In this document: in pieces, positions 55,613 through 64,000 of the stretch
Numbering within the stretch: position 1 is the stretch's first letter
Layout of the letters: every line of letters starts with the position of its first letter
Assembly (NCBI RefSeq): GCF_001651875.1
Contig: NZ_LNQB01000062.1
Span: forward strand, 1-64,000
Source: Sinorhizobium saheli
GTDB lineage: Bacteria > Pseudomonadota > Alphaproteobacteria > Rhizobiales > Rhizobiaceae
Direction: 5' to 3'
DNA: 64,000 nucleotides
Notes under the pieces: generated by a model
Told to the model about the DNA's origin: nothing
The model's input: the letters and a program-made list of their open reading frames with translations, nothing else
The model's database searches: none
Position numbers and translations under genes: made by a program

Positions 55613-55710
55613 CCCATCCTCCGTTGTGCCCCGCGCTGGTTGTGCCGCTTGAACAGTCCGCCAATCACGTCGCGATCGCCTCTCACATTGGTTCACACGG
55701 GTGGTTCGCA

Positions 55711-55739
55711 CGGCTTGCCCGGCCCTGCCGGGCAAGCCG
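55711..55739. terminator. Strong hairpin behind aztC
   Basis: CGGCTTGCCCGG and CCGGGCAAGCCG form a perfect 12-base stem with a five-base loop directly after the aztC stop. There is no T tract, so it may be a partial terminator or an mRNA end that protects the transcript. Confidence 0.6.
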
Positions 55740-55744
55740 CTCGA

Positions 55745-56752
55745 TCAGCTTCCGAGAATGGCAGCCTTGATGGTGTTTACGTTGTAGCGGAACATGTCGA
55801 TGTAGGTGGATGCCGGACCGTCTTCGCCGGACAGCGCATCGGAATAGAGCGTGCCGCCGACCTTCAGACCGGTTTCGCCGGCAATCTGCTCGACAAGGCG
55901 CGGATTGGTGATGTTCTCGACAAAGATTGCAGAGGCCTTTTCTTCCTTTACTTGGTCGACGAGCCTGGCGACGTCGGCGGCGGAAGCCTCCGCTTCCGTC
56001 GATAGGCCCTCGGCCGCGATGAACTTCAAACCGTATTCGTGCGCGAAATAACCGAACGCATCATGCGACGTGATGATGGTGCGCTTGTCCTGTGGGATGA
56101 CGTTGATTGCCGCCTTTATCTCCGTCTCCAGTTCGCCGAGTTTGGCGAGATAAGCTTCAGAGTTGGCAGTGTATGTCGCGCAACCAGCCTTGTCGGCCTC
56201 GCAGAAGGCGTCGGCAATGTTCTTCACGTAGATTTCGGCGTTGTGGATCGACTGCCAGGCGTGCGGATCGAACTCGCCATGATGGTGATGACCTTCATGG
56301 CCATGGTCGTCGCCGGCATCGGCATGTTCCTCGGCTTTATGGTCTTGATCGAGCCCGGCCTTCGCATGCTCCTCGCCTTCGTGATGAGCATGCTCTTCCT
56401 CGGCAGCCTTCAGCGGTTCGATGCCCTTGCTTACCTCGATGACGGGAGCCGTGGTACCGCTCGTCTCGATCAGGCGCGACATGAAGCCTTCGAACTGAAG
56501 ACCGTTGACCAGAACAACGTCCGCCTGCTCCAGGGCAGCCGCATCGGCCGGGCGCGGCTCGTAGACGTGGGTATCGCCATCGACCGGTACGAGCGTCGAG
56601 ATTTCAACCCGATCGCCGCCGACGTTCTTCGCGAAATCGGCAATGATGGAGAAGCTTGCGACCGCTTTTAGCTCGGCAGCAGACGCGCTGGAAGCGAGGC
56701 CGCCAAGCGTCAGCAGGCCGGCATAGGTTGCGAGGTGTAGTGTCCTGAACAT
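55745..56752 (-). CDS. aztC: Zinc ABC transporter substrate-binding protein AztC
   Basis: A 335-residue ZnuA-like binding protein starting MFRTLHLATYAGLLTLGG with a signal peptide ending SASAA. The cluster A-1 fold is shown by VPVDGDTHVYEPRPAD (first His ligand region), a very long His/Asp/Glu loop (about 118-170, many HH and DH), HAFGYFAHEYG (ligands) and SDALSGEDGP near the end. It collects zinc in the periplasm for AztB. AAAGGAG precedes the ATG. The genes aztA-aztB-aztC run in that order. The His loop is rather long. Confidence 0.94.
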   Translation of the reverse strand: MFRTLHLATYAGLLTLGGLASSASAAELKAVASFSIIADFAKNVGGDRVEISTLVPVDGDTHVYEPRPADAAALEQADVVLVNGLQFEGFMSRLIETSGTTAPVIEVSKGIEPLKAAEEEHAHHEGEEHAKAGLDQDHKAEEHADAGDDHGHEGHHHHGEFDPHAWQSIHNAEIYVKNIADAFCEADKAGCATYTANSEAYLAKLGELETEIKAAINVIPQDKRTIITSHDAFGYFAHEYGLKFIAAEGLSTEAEASAADVARLVDQVKEEKASAIFVENITNPRLVEQIAGETGLKVGGTLYSDALSGEDGPASTYIDMFRYNVNTIKAAILGS

Positions 56753-56780
56753 CGAAATCTCCTTTTGTTGATCAGGCGGA

Positions 56781-57635
56781 TTATGGCGGCGCGACGGGAG
56801 CGCGCTCGCAAGCACGCCTCTTCGACCAAAAAATGCGGACAGGATGTAAGCGACCCCGGCGAGCATGATGATGAGGTCCGGACGGCATCGATGCGTGATA
56901 GGAAAGGAGAAGGCCGCCGAGCGACGAAACCACGGCTATAGCGATGGCGATCAGGCACAAGGTGCGAACATCGTTCGACCAGAAGCGGGCTGCCACCGCC
57001 GGCAGCATCATCAGGCCGACTGACAGCAGCGTGCCCAAGGCCTGAAACCCGCCGACGAGATTGAGGACGACCAACACCAAGAACAGGAAGTGGACTGGGC
57101 CGCCGATCCGGCTCACCGAGCGCAAGAAAAGAGGATCGAGGCATTCCGCGACGAGCCCGCGCCAGCAGAAGCCGACGGCGAGGAAGGTGACGGCGGCGAT
57201 GCTTACGATCAAGCCGATCGCTTCGTCATTCAGCGCGAGTACGGAGCCAAACAGGACATGCATCAGATCGACGCTGGACCCACGCCATGAAACGAGGAGG
57301 ACGCCCACGGCGAGTGAGATCAGGTAGAAGGCCGCCATCGAGGCGTCCTCCTTCTGGACCGTGAAGCGCGACACAAGGCCGGAGCCGAGTGCAACGACCA
57401 GCCCAACCACCAATCCGCCTATCGTCATCGGCAGGATGTCGAGGCCGAAGAGGAGAAAGCCGAGTGCCGCCCCTGGCAGGATGGCATGTGACATTGCATC
57501 GCCGGTCAGGCTCATGCGTCGAAGCATCAGGAACACGCCCACCGGCGCGCAACTGACCGATAGAACCACCGAGCCAAGCAGGGCGCGCTGCATGAAACCG
57601 TATTGGACGAAGGGGCCGACCACGGCGTCATACAT
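56781..57635 (-). CDS. aztB: Zinc ABC transporter permease AztB, altered C-terminus
   Basis: A protein of about 284 residues starting MYDAVVGPFVQYGFMQRALLG, with some eight hydrophobic helices of the ZnuB/AztB family (SLTGDAMSHAILPGAALG, SLAVGVLLVSWRG). Past LLSYHASMPSGP the frame goes off (56875-56885) into an Arg/His tail ending at 56781. The normal family end, LIIMLAGVAYILSAFFGRRG, lies in another frame. That other frame then runs without a stop into aztC, so repairing the break alone would fuse AztB to AztC. A second difference may exist. The start overlaps the aztA stop by eight bases. Confidence 0.82.
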   Translation of the reverse strand: MYDAVVGPFVQYGFMQRALLGSVVLSVSCAPVGVFLMLRRMSLTGDAMSHAILPGAALGFLLFGLDILPMTIGGLVVGLVVALGSGLVSRFTVQKEDASMAAFYLISLAVGVLLVSWRGSSVDLMHVLFGSVLALNDEAIGLIVSIAAVTFLAVGFCWRGLVAECLDPLFLRSVSRIGGPVHFLFLVLVVLNLVGGFQALGTLLSVGLMMLPAVAARFWSNDVRTLCLIAIAIAVVSSLGGLLLSYHASMPSGPHHHARRGRLHPVRIFWSKRRACERAPVAPP

Positions 57636-58425
57636 GGGCGGCAACCCTTTGCTTCGGTTCATCGTCCTGCCTAGCAACAGAACTGGAATTCGACCGTTCG
57701 TCCTCACACCATCCGGCCGTCTCGTCCCAGGCCTCGTGGAAATTTCGCGCGCGCCGCAGGTTTTCAGAGGTCAAAACCTCCGACGTCGACCCCCAAGCCA
57801 CCAGCTTGCGGGCGATCAACAGTGTCTGTCGAAAATGCTCGCGCACGAGAGCATGATCGTGGAGGACGCAGAGCACCGTTCGCCCCTCCGCGGCCCACTC
57901 CTTGATCAGACATAGGAGATCGCCGACCGTCCGCTCGTCCACTGCGTTGAAGGGCTCGTCGAGCAGGATGAGATCGGCATTCTGGAGCATGGTGCGCGCA
58001 AACAAAGCGCGCTGCATTTGCCCCCCGGACAGACTGTCGAGAGGGCGCTTCTCAAAGCCGGTCAGTCCGACGGCATCGAGGCACGCGGCAAGTTTCGCCC
58101 TGTCTCTCCGCGTAATGCGGCCCAGCAATCCCCTATCCTGCCAGAAACCAAGTGATACCAGGTCGACAACGCGCGCCGGAAAGGTGCGGTCCAGCTCCGA
58201 TTGCTGCGGAAGATAGGCCAGCCGCCCGAAGTGCTGCTCGCAAGTGCCGCTGATCGGCATCAGGATGCCTGCAATCCCCTTCATCAGGGTCGACTTGCCT
58301 GATCCATTGGCGCCGACGATTGCAGTCAGAACACCGCGCTCGGCAGTGCCACTCAGATGGTGAACAGCAGCACGGCCCTGATAGCCGAGCGTCAGATTTT
58401 TGAATTCCAGGCAAATGTCGCTCAT
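57628..58425 (-). CDS. aztA: Zinc ABC transporter ATP-binding protein AztA
   Basis: A 265-residue ABC ATPase starting MSDICLEFKNLTLGYQGR, with GAGGA before the ATG. Walker A is VGANGSGKST, the signature is LSGGQMQR (about 137), Walker B is LILLDEPFNAVD and the switch His is in VLHDHAL. It powers AztB. It heads the azt operon and faces the second COG0523 gene across a shared promoter with two Zur-like sites. A Ser/Glu-rich C-terminal extension has no clear role. Confidence 0.94.
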   Translation of the reverse strand: MSDICLEFKNLTLGYQGRAAVHHLSGTAERGVLTAIVGANGSGKSTLMKGIAGILMPISGTCEQHFGRLAYLPQQSELDRTFPARVVDLVSLGFWQDRGLLGRITRRDRAKLAACLDAVGLTGFEKRPLDSLSGGQMQRALFARTMLQNADLILLDEPFNAVDERTVGDLLCLIKEWAAEGRTVLCVLHDHALVREHFRQTLLIARKLVAWGSTSEVLTSENLRRARNFHEAWDETAGWCEDERSNSSSVARQDDEPKQRVAAHV

Positions 58426-58457
58426 CGCGTCCTCAGGGATTGACAGCGACTGCATAT

Positions 58458-58470
58458 GTAATGTTATTAC
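58458..58470. promoter_or_regulatory. Zur-like operator 1
   Basis: GTAATGTTATTAC, inside a longer AT-rich palindrome, lies 33 bp upstream of aztA and 100 bp before the divergent COG0523 gene. The shape fits alphaproteobacterial Zur boxes. The shared core GTTATTACGTT occurs inverted at the second site. Confidence 0.68.
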
Positions 58471-58484
58471 GTTCGTCAATCGAA

Positions 58485-58503
58485 ATGTAACGTAATAACG
58501 TAT
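58485..58503. promoter_or_regulatory. Zur-like operator 2
   Basis: The AT-rich sequence ATGTAACGTAATAACGTAT contains the same GTTATTACGTT core on the minus strand as operator 1. The pair lies back to back between divergent zinc genes, consistent with one site per promoter. Confidence 0.62.
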
Positions 58504-58569
58504 CTGCTGGATCGTGAAATAGCCGCGACGTGAGCCCGGTCTGAGAGCCCGTTAATTGAGGAGATCAAT

Positions 58570-59559
58570 ATGTCGAAGCAGACCGAGCCAACCCCCGTCA
58601 CCGTGCTTACAGGCTACCTTGGCGCGGGCAAGACCACCCTTTTGAACCGCATCCTCACCGAACCGCACGGCAAGAAATTCGCGGTCATCGTCAATGAATT
58701 CGGCGAGGTGGGGATCGACAATGATCTGATCGTCGATGCGGACGAAGAAATCTTCGAAATGAACAACGGCTGCATCTGCTGCACGGTGCGCGGCGACCTT
58801 GTCCGCATCATCGAAGCGCTGATGCGCCGCCGGGACCGGTTCGACGGCATACTCATTGAAACGACCGGCCTTGCCGACCCCGCGCCCGTGGCGCAGACCT
58901 TCTTCGTCGATGAAGACGTTCGGTCAAAGACACGCCTCGATTCGATCATCACCGTTGTCGATGCCAGGCATCTCCTCGGCGAGATCGACCGGGCGCATGA
59001 GGCGCAGGAACAACTGGCATTTGCAGATACCATCATCCTTAACAAGATCGATCTCGTAACGGAGGAGGCGACAACCTCCGTCGAAGAGCGGATTCGGCGC
59101 ATTAATCCGACAGCCGGCATTCTGCGCTCCGAGCGCTGCAATCTCGATATTGCGAGCCTTTTGGATCGAAAAGCCTTCGATCTCGACCGCATCCTGGAGG
59201 TCGAACCCGACTTCCTCGATGTGGAACATGGGCACGAACACGACGAGCATGTGACGAGTTTCTCACTCGTCGAGCGCATGCCGATGGATCCGAACAAGTT
59301 CTTCAATTGGCTTCAGAAAACAGTCCAAAACTTCGGCATGGACATGCTGCGCATGAAGGGGATCATCTCGTTTGCCGGCGATGATGACAGATATGTGGTT
59401 CAGGGTGTGCACATGCTGATGGAAGGCGATCATCAACGTCCCTGGAAGGTCGGCGAAGAGCGTGTGACGCGCCTCGTCTTCATCGGGCGCAACCTTCCGA
59501 GGGACATCCTTAGCGACGGCTTCTCCAGTTGCCGCGCGACCCGAGAAGCCGCCGAGTAA
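58570..59559 (+). CDS. COG0523/CobW-type zinc-associated GTPase (copy 2)
   Basis: A 329-residue GTPase starting [23 protein letters not shown], with GAGGAG before the ATG. Markers are Walker [23 protein letters not shown] (metal-binding CICC), [10 protein letters not shown] and NKID. A short His cluster (HGHEHDEH, about 220) lies before the CobW C-terminal domain. This is the copy nearest to the ZagA/YciC type. It is the first gene of the rightward zinc operon leading to aztD and zur, and is probably under Zur control. Confidence 0.93.
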   Translation: MSKQTEPTPVTVLTGYLGAGKTTLLNRILTEPHGKKFAVIVNEFGEVGIDNDLIVDADEEIFEMNNGCICCTVRGDLVRIIEALMRRRDRFDGILIETTGLADPAPVAQTFFVDEDVRSKTRLDSIITVVDARHLLGEIDRAHEAQEQLAFADTIILNKIDLVTEEATTSVEERIRRINPTAGILRSERCNLDIASLLDRKAFDLDRILEVEPDFLDVEHGHEHDEHVTSFSLVERMPMDPNKFFNWLQKTVQNFGMDMLRMKGIISFAGDDDRYVVQGVHMLMEGDHQRPWKVGEERVTRLVFIGRNLPRDILSDGFSSCRATREAAE

Positions 59560-59610
59560 CCGGGTGCAAACCTCCAATCGGAACAGCGTCAAGACTAAGG
59601 AAGGAATCCT

Positions 59611-60846
59611 ATGAGATTGTCTCTCACCCGAAATCGCCTACTGACGGCAACGGCGGCGACCCTCGTGTTTGCGGCCCAGGGCGCGCTCGCCGAAGACCAC
59701 GAAACGCAAGCAGCTTGGCGGATCTTCGTCGCCGATCATACGCAGCCGGTCGTTCGGGCCATCGACTTTTCTGACGGCAAGGAACTCGGCCGGTACGATT
59801 TGAAGGGCTATGCGGCATTGACGGCGAGCGCGTCCGGACAGACGGTGTTTGCGACGCAGTCGGATCATGACGTCGTGCATGTCATCAAGACCGGCATCGA
59901 GTTCTCCGATCATGGTGAGCATCGCGACCTCGGTGTGTCGGACGTTGCGCTTCTCCCGGTAACTTTCGAGGGAAAGCGCCCGGTCCATGTCGTGCCCCAC
60001 GACGACCACGCGATCCTGTTTTACGATCGTGACGGCAAAGCCGACATTATCGACGAAGAGGCGCTGCTGGAGGGCAAGGCCAAGGTCCGCACGATCGATG
60101 CAACCAAACCCCATCACGGTGTTGCAGTCGCCTCAGGACGCTACGTGCTGATGTCGGTACCGGACACTGGGATCGAGACGAAGCCGGACGAATTGCCGCC
60201 GCGCGTCGGTCTGCGTGTGGTCGATGAAAAGGGCCAGCAGGTCGGCGATGTGGCCAAATGCACCGACCTTCATGGTGAGGCGACCTCAGCGCGCCTCGTC
60301 GCCTTTGGCTGCAAGGAGGGTGTCCTCGTTGCTCTCCCTGGCGGTATCGACGGGCCGAAGCTGGAAATGCTTCCCTATCCCGCTGATTTACCGAAGGGTT
60401 ATACGGGAACCCTGTTGGGCGGCAAGGCGATGCAGTTCTTTCTCGGCAACTATGGCGAGGACAAGGTCGTGCTCATCGACCCGGACAATGCGCAACCGTT
60501 TCGATTGATCGAACTTCCGACCCGGAGGGTCGATTTCCGGCTTGATCCCGCGACGCCGCGCAATGCCTACATCCTGACCGAGGACGGCGATCTCCACGTG
60601 CTGGACGTGATCGAGGGCGAGATCGTTCGCAAGGGCAAGGTCACCGAGCCCTATAGCAAGGATGGCCATTGGCGCGACCCCCGTCCACGTCTGGCCGTGG
60701 CCGACGGTCAGATAGCAATCACCGACCCGCGGCACTCGCTCGTCCGAGTCATCGATGCCGAAACCCTCAAGGAGACACGCACGATCGCAGTCGAAGGCCA
60801 GCCGTTCTCGATCGTCGCTATCGGTGGTTCGGGCGCATCGCACTGA
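59611..60846 (+). CDS. aztD: Zinc metallochaperone AztD
   Basis: A 411-residue periplasmic protein starting MRLSLTRNRLLTATAATLVF with a signal peptide ending GALAE. The rest is a beta-propeller-like repeat pattern with many strands, and His-rich positions such as ATQSDHDVVHV, VPHDDHAILFYDRDG and TKPHHGVAVASG, consistent with the zinc sites of AztD in Paracoccus. It hands zinc to AztC. GGAAGGA precedes the ATG. It is separated from the azt transporter genes by the divergent promoter, so both arms must be induced together. Confidence 0.93.
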   Translation: MRLSLTRNRLLTATAATLVFAAQGALAEDHETQAAWRIFVADHTQPVVRAIDFSDGKELGRYDLKGYAALTASASGQTVFATQSDHDVVHVIKTGIEFSDHGEHRDLGVSDVALLPVTFEGKRPVHVVPHDDHAILFYDRDGKADIIDEEALLEGKAKVRTIDATKPHHGVAVASGRYVLMSVPDTGIETKPDELPPRVGLRVVDEKGQQVGDVAKCTDLHGEATSARLVAFGCKEGVLVALPGGIDGPKLEMLPYPADLPKGYTGTLLGGKAMQFFLGNYGEDKVVLIDPDNAQPFRLIELPTRRVDFRLDPATPRNAYILTEDGDLHVLDVIEGEIVRKGKVTEPYSKDGHWRDPRPRLAVADGQIAITDPRHSLVRVIDAETLKETRTIAVEGQPFSIVAIGGSGASH

Positions 60847-60859
60847 AGCGACGACGCGG

Positions 60860-60889
60860 GGTCCGGAACTGGAACTGCAGTTCCGGACC
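60860..60889 (+). terminator. Hairpin between aztD and zur
   Basis: A perfect 12-base stem (GGTCCGGAACTG and CAGTTCCGGACC) with a six-base loop lies 13 bp past the aztD stop; only a short ATTCT follows. It probably reduces read-through into zur. Confidence 0.66.
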
Positions 60890-60915
60890 ATTCTAAACCT
60901 GTTCCGGAGATGAAG

Positions 60916-61329
60916 ATGCCGCCGGCGATCCATGCCGAAGACCTGAAGCTGACCAAGAATCAGAGCCTGGTGCTCGCGGTGTTGCAATCGTCCGAGCAAC
61001 CGCTTAGCGCCTACAGTATCCTCGATCGTCTGCGCGAACACGGACTGAAGGCGCCGCTCCAGGTCTATCGAGCGCTCGACAAATTATTGGACACAGGCCG
61101 AGTCCATCGTCTGGAGAGCATGAACGCGTTTGTCGTCTGCTGCCACTCCCGCCGCGGACAAATCCATCCGCGGATCACGGCTTTCGAGATCTGCGAGGCC
61201 TGCGGCAGGGTCAACGAATTCCACGATACCAGGATCGAGGATGCGCTGACGCGCCACGCGAGGGGCAGCGGCTTCAAGATCAGGACCACGACCATTGAGG
61301 TCCATGGCCTCTGTGCCGAATGCCGTTAA
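60916..61329 (+). CDS. zur: Zur, Fur-family zinc-responsive repressor
   Basis: A protein of about 137 residues starting [20 protein letters not shown] (an ATG two codons upstream is an alternative, but GGAG spacing favours this one). The winged helix (about 10-75) has [23 protein letters not shown]. The metal domain has [15 protein letters not shown] and CAEC, the two CxxC pairs of the structural zinc site in Fur-family proteins, with His ligands for the sensing site. It should bind the two operators at 58458-58503 when zinc is plentiful. Confidence 0.92.
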   Translation: MPPAIHAEDLKLTKNQSLVLAVLQSSEQPLSAYSILDRLREHGLKAPLQVYRALDKLLDTGRVHRLESMNAFVVCCHSRRGQIHPRITAFEICEACGRVNEFHDTRIEDALTRHARGSGFKIRTTTIEVHGLCAECR

Positions 61330-61394
61330 CCCGCAACAGGGGTCAACGCTCCTCCGCCCGATTTGTGTGTTACTTCCTAAAGGATCTGCAACCG

Positions 61395-62597
61395 ATGAAG
61401 AAACTCCCTGTCACCGTCTTGTCCGGATTTCTCGGCGCCGGAAAAACAACTCTCCTCAATCATATCCTTGCCAATCGCGAAGGCATGCGCGTCGCGCTCA
61501 TCGTCAACGACATGAGCGAGGTCAATATCGACGCCGCGCTCGTGCGCGATGGCGGCGCCAATCTCTCGCGCACGCAGGAACAACTGGTCGAGATGACCAA
61601 TGGCTGCATCTGTTGCACGCTGCGCGACGATCTGCTGAAGGAAGTCCGCGCGCTAGCCGAACAGGGCCGGTTCGATTACCTGTTGATTGAATCGACCGGC
61701 ATCGCCGAGCCGCTGCCTGTCGCAGCGACCTTCGACTTCCGTGATGAAAGCGGCCAAAGCCTGTCGGACGTGGCAAGGCTCGACACGATGGTGTCCGTTG
61801 TCGACGCCGCAAACCTGCTGAAAGACTACAGTTCCGCCGACTTCCTGTCCGACCGCGGCGAGACGGCCGGCGACGGAGACAACCGCACCATCGTCGATCT
61901 TCTGGTCGAGCAGATCGAGTTCGCCGACGTCGTGATCCTCAACAAGATCAGCACGGCCACTCCGGAAGAACGCGACGCGGCGCGCAAGATCATCGTTGGC
62001 CTCAATCCTGATGCCAAGGTCATCGAAGCCGATTTCGGCAAGGTCGACATGAATGAGGTTCTGGGTACCGGCCGGTTCAACTTCGCTAAAGCCGAGACGC
62101 ATCCGCTCTGGTTCAAGGAACTGCATGGCTTCAATGACCACATCCCCGAGACGGAACAATACGGCATTCGCTCCTTCGTCTATCGGACGAAGAAGCCCTT
62201 CGACCCCATGCGGTTCCAGGCATTCATCGACAAGTCGTGGCCCGGCGTCGTGCGCACCAAGGGGTTTTTCTGGCTGGCCACTCGGCCGCACTACGTGGGT
62301 GAAATCAGCCAGGCGGGCGCGCTGGTGAGAACGGGTAAGATGGGCCTGTGGTGGTCATCGATTCCGAGGGAGCAATGGCCCCAGGACCCAGGCTTCCTGC
62401 AGACGATGAAGCCTTATCTCGATCCGGTCTGGGGTGACCGGCGGCAGGAGATCGTCTTTATTGGCGCTAATCCGATGGACGAAGCGCAAATCCGGGCGGA
62501 GCTCGATGCCTGCCTGATCGATAGCCCAGCCTTCCTTCCGGACCTCTGGCGCAATCTGGCTGACCCTTTTCCGAGTTGGGATCGCCGCGCGGCCTAA
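61395..62597 (+). CDS. COG0523/CobW-type zinc-associated GTPase (copy 3, ZigA-like)
   Basis: A 400-residue GTPase starting [19 protein letters not shown]. Markers are [34 protein letters not shown] and NKIS. The long C-terminal half with FFWLATRP and [10 protein letters not shown] is that of the large COG0523 class that includes ZigA. It is nearest to zur, 66 bp after it, so it is likely cotranscribed. Three different COG0523 proteins at one locus suggests separate client proteins. Confidence 0.93.
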   Translation: MKKLPVTVLSGFLGAGKTTLLNHILANREGMRVALIVNDMSEVNIDAALVRDGGANLSRTQEQLVEMTNGCICCTLRDDLLKEVRALAEQGRFDYLLIESTGIAEPLPVAATFDFRDESGQSLSDVARLDTMVSVVDAANLLKDYSSADFLSDRGETAGDGDNRTIVDLLVEQIEFADVVILNKISTATPEERDAARKIIVGLNPDAKVIEADFGKVDMNEVLGTGRFNFAKAETHPLWFKELHGFNDHIPETEQYGIRSFVYRTKKPFDPMRFQAFIDKSWPGVVRTKGFFWLATRPHYVGEISQAGALVRTGKMGLWWSSIPREQWPQDPGFLQTMKPYLDPVWGDRRQEIVFIGANPMDEAQIRAELDACLIDSPAFLPDLWRNLADPFPSWDRRAA

Positions 62598-62705
62598 GGT
62601 CTGATGGTCTGCGGCTCCGCCAACTTCACGCAGAAATGAAGAAGTCTGCTTGGCGCGCAAGCAATGGACATTCCATGTGTGATCGGCGGGCGACCGCTCT
62701 GGTGA

Positions 62706-62774
62706 AGGTTTTTCGATGCGGGCCGCGGCGCGACGGTGGCGGCTGGGCCTGTGTCGGCCCGCGTTGAAAAACCT
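62706..62774. repeat. Long imperfect inverted repeat left of the IS91-family element
   Basis: Arms AGGTTTTTCGATGCGGGCCG (62706-62725) and CGGCCCGCGTTGAAAAACCT (62755-62774) match at 18 of 20 positions around a 29-base loop. IS91-family elements need a hairpin at their replication end, so this may mark the element border, or be a terminator. No exact border can be fixed from one copy. Confidence 0.4.
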
Positions 62775-62809
62775 CCCAAGGAGGAGGCCGCGGGGGCTGG
62801 GTGGAGCGC

Positions 62810-63046
62810 CTATGGGGAAAGCGTGCGCCTGCGGTTGTTCAAGGTGGCCATCGGTGGGAGCGTCAGCCGCAGAAGGGTTGCCGCGAAGGCTTGCAATGAG
62901 ACGATCGGGATCGGGGTCGCAGGTCTTTCGCAGGCTGGCATCGGCGGTTTTGCAGTGTGCTGGGTTGCTTGGGGCAGACCGGCGCCACCCCGGAACGCAT
63001 CGCAGATCCCGGCCGGCGTTGGCTGATGTGACATGCGTTTCGTCAT
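62810..63046 (-). CDS. Small ORF coupled to the IS91-family transposase
   Basis: A 78-residue frame starting MTKRMSHQPTPAGICDAF, overlapping the transposase stop by four bases (ATGA at 63043-63046). The sequence is Pro/Ala/Arg-rich without recognisable domain. Its coupling to the transposase is the only argument for a real gene. Confidence 0.35.
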   Translation of the reverse strand: MTKRMSHQPTPAGICDAFRGGAGLPQATQHTAKPPMPACERPATPIPIVSLQAFAATLLRLTLPPMATLNNRRRTLSP

Positions 63047-64000
63047 GCGGCGTCCTTTCGGGGTGGCGCGCGGGATCTGGGTTGCTGGCCACGGCGGAAG
63101 ATCTCGACGATGCGCATCGGGCCGGCGCAATCCGGGCATGGCTCTCTCAAGGTGAGCGGGGTTCTGTCGGTGTTTGGCGCGTCATCGTGGAACGGCGCGT
63201 CCACCCCGAGCAGTGTCCTGATCTTCGCGACATTGGCCTTGCGCCCCGCACCGGCGAGCAGGCCGTAATGGCGGATGCGGTGGAATCCGTCCGGCAGCAC
63301 GTGGATCAGGAAGCGGCGGATGAACTCGTCGGTGGTTAGCCGCATCACCTTCTGCCGGTCACCGGTCTTGATGCGGTAATCCTTCCAGCGGAATGAGACC
63401 GTCTCGGCATCCGCGCTGATCAGGCGGCTGTTGGAGATGGCGACGCGGTGGGTGTAGCGGCTGAGATAGGCCAAGACCGCCTCGGGGCCGCCGAACGGGG
63501 GCTTGGCATAGACGACCCATTCGGATTTGCGCAAGCGGGCAAGCCAGGCGGCGAAGGGATCCGCCTCGGCGAGCCCGGCCAGATCCGCGAAGAAGGACAG
63601 ATCGCCGGATTGATGCAGTGCCATCAGGCCCTCAAGGAATAGTCGCCGGAACAGACGCGACAGAACTTTTACGGGCAGGAAGAAGCCGGGGCGACATGCG
63701 ATCCAGCGCGTGCCATCCGGCGACAGCCCGCCACCAGGCACGATGATGTGCACATGCGGGTGATGGGTCAGCGCCGATCCCCAGGTGTGCAGCACGCTGG
63801 TCAGGCCGATGCGCGCGCCAAGGTGCCGGGGATCGGCGGCGATCGTGATCAGCGTCTCGGCCGACGCCCGAAACAGCAGGTCATAGACCGCCTTCTTGTT
63901 CCAGTAGGCGATCTGCGCGATCTCGGCCGGCAGGGTGAAAACCACGTGGAAATACTCGACGGGTAGCAGGTCTTCGGCACGGGCGGCCATCCAGTCCCGC
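63043..64000 (-). mobile_element. IS91-family transposase gene, cut by the window edge
   Basis: The frame continues past 64000, so the start lies outside the window. At least 315 residues are seen. HUH-type motifs are visible: the metal-binding HHPHVHIIVPGGGLS and the tyrosine region VLAYLSRYTHRVAISN, followed by FRWKDYRIKTG and a Cys pair in CPDCAGPM. IS91-type elements move by rolling-circle replication and may carry adjacent DNA. The element lies beside the zinc locus and may have taken part in acquiring it. Its left end is not defined. Confidence 0.9.

Noticed and set aside
1-64000. CRISPR arrays, tRNA or rRNA genes
   Set aside because: I looked for regularly spaced direct repeats and cloverleaf or rRNA-like sequence and found none; a tRNAscan or Infernal run would be decisive.

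Overview
The window reads as a GC-rich alphaproteobacterial replicon, most likely a Sinorhizobium/Ensifer or related Rhizobiales megaplasmid. The reasons are a hybrid FixL-FxkR-FixK oxygen cascade, a Nia-type P1B-5 ATPase with a hemerythrin tail, paired Ku genes with LigD, an AztABCD-Zur zinc locus and many FixK boxes (TTGA-N6-TCAA). I see no rRNA, tRNA, CRISPR array or replication origin. Species assignment is inference from gene content only.

Layout. 1-4.3 kb: a worn metal/sulfur segment with a truncated YqaA gene, a small secreted protein, a DUF305 protein, a Cys-rich four-helix copper-binding protein, two small membrane proteins, a fragment of an efflux adaptor, a YeeE/YedE pair and a cytochrome c. 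4.3-41.7 kb: a low-oxygen island. Its control centre (21.6-24.8 kb) is fixK, a hybrid fixL with a FixL-like heme PAS, and divergent fxkR. Around it are twelve TTGA-N6-TCAA sites plus two one-mismatch sites, nearly all 34-160 bp upstream of a start codon. They precede nia, an alpha/beta hydrolase, an APH-like/P-loop kinase, BON-phasin-P2 ATPase genes, a flavin-binding protein, two universal stress proteins, an ADP-forming acyl-CoA synthetase fused to a GNAT domain, a degenerate ornithine carbamoyltransferase, a beta-CASP nuclease, an HtrA protease, Hsp20, a copper ATPase and a CBS-BON protein. Acetate kinase and phosphoketolase follow. 44-48 kb: decayed genes, a PHB depolymerase and small rhizobial ORFs. 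48.1-51.9 kb: two Ku genes and LigD (non-homologous end joining). 52.7-54.1 kb: a frameshifted thioredoxin-reductase-like gene and an Rrf2 regulator. 54.2-62.6 kb: a zinc-starvation locus with three COG0523 GTPases, aztABC, aztD and zur, arranged around a bidirectional promoter with two Zur-like operators. 62.8-64 kb: an IS91-family element that runs off the window.

How it fits together. Oxygen limitation would be sensed by hFixL, passed to FxkR, and FxkR would activate fixK through a GTTACA-N4-GTTACA repeat. FixK would then switch on a set of stress, ion-pump, proteostasis and acetate/acetyl-CoA genes. The gene content resembles the mycobacterial DosR dormancy regulon (USPs, Hsp20, P2-type ATPase, CBS protein, APH/ATP-binding protein) under an unrelated regulator. 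The most unusual protein is the FixK-box-linked carbamoyltransferase homologue, which has lost most carbamoyl-phosphate and ornithine ligands.

At least eight genes carry frameshifts or truncations, several of them at homopolymers. These are either real decay of accessory DNA or base-calling errors, and raw reads would decide.
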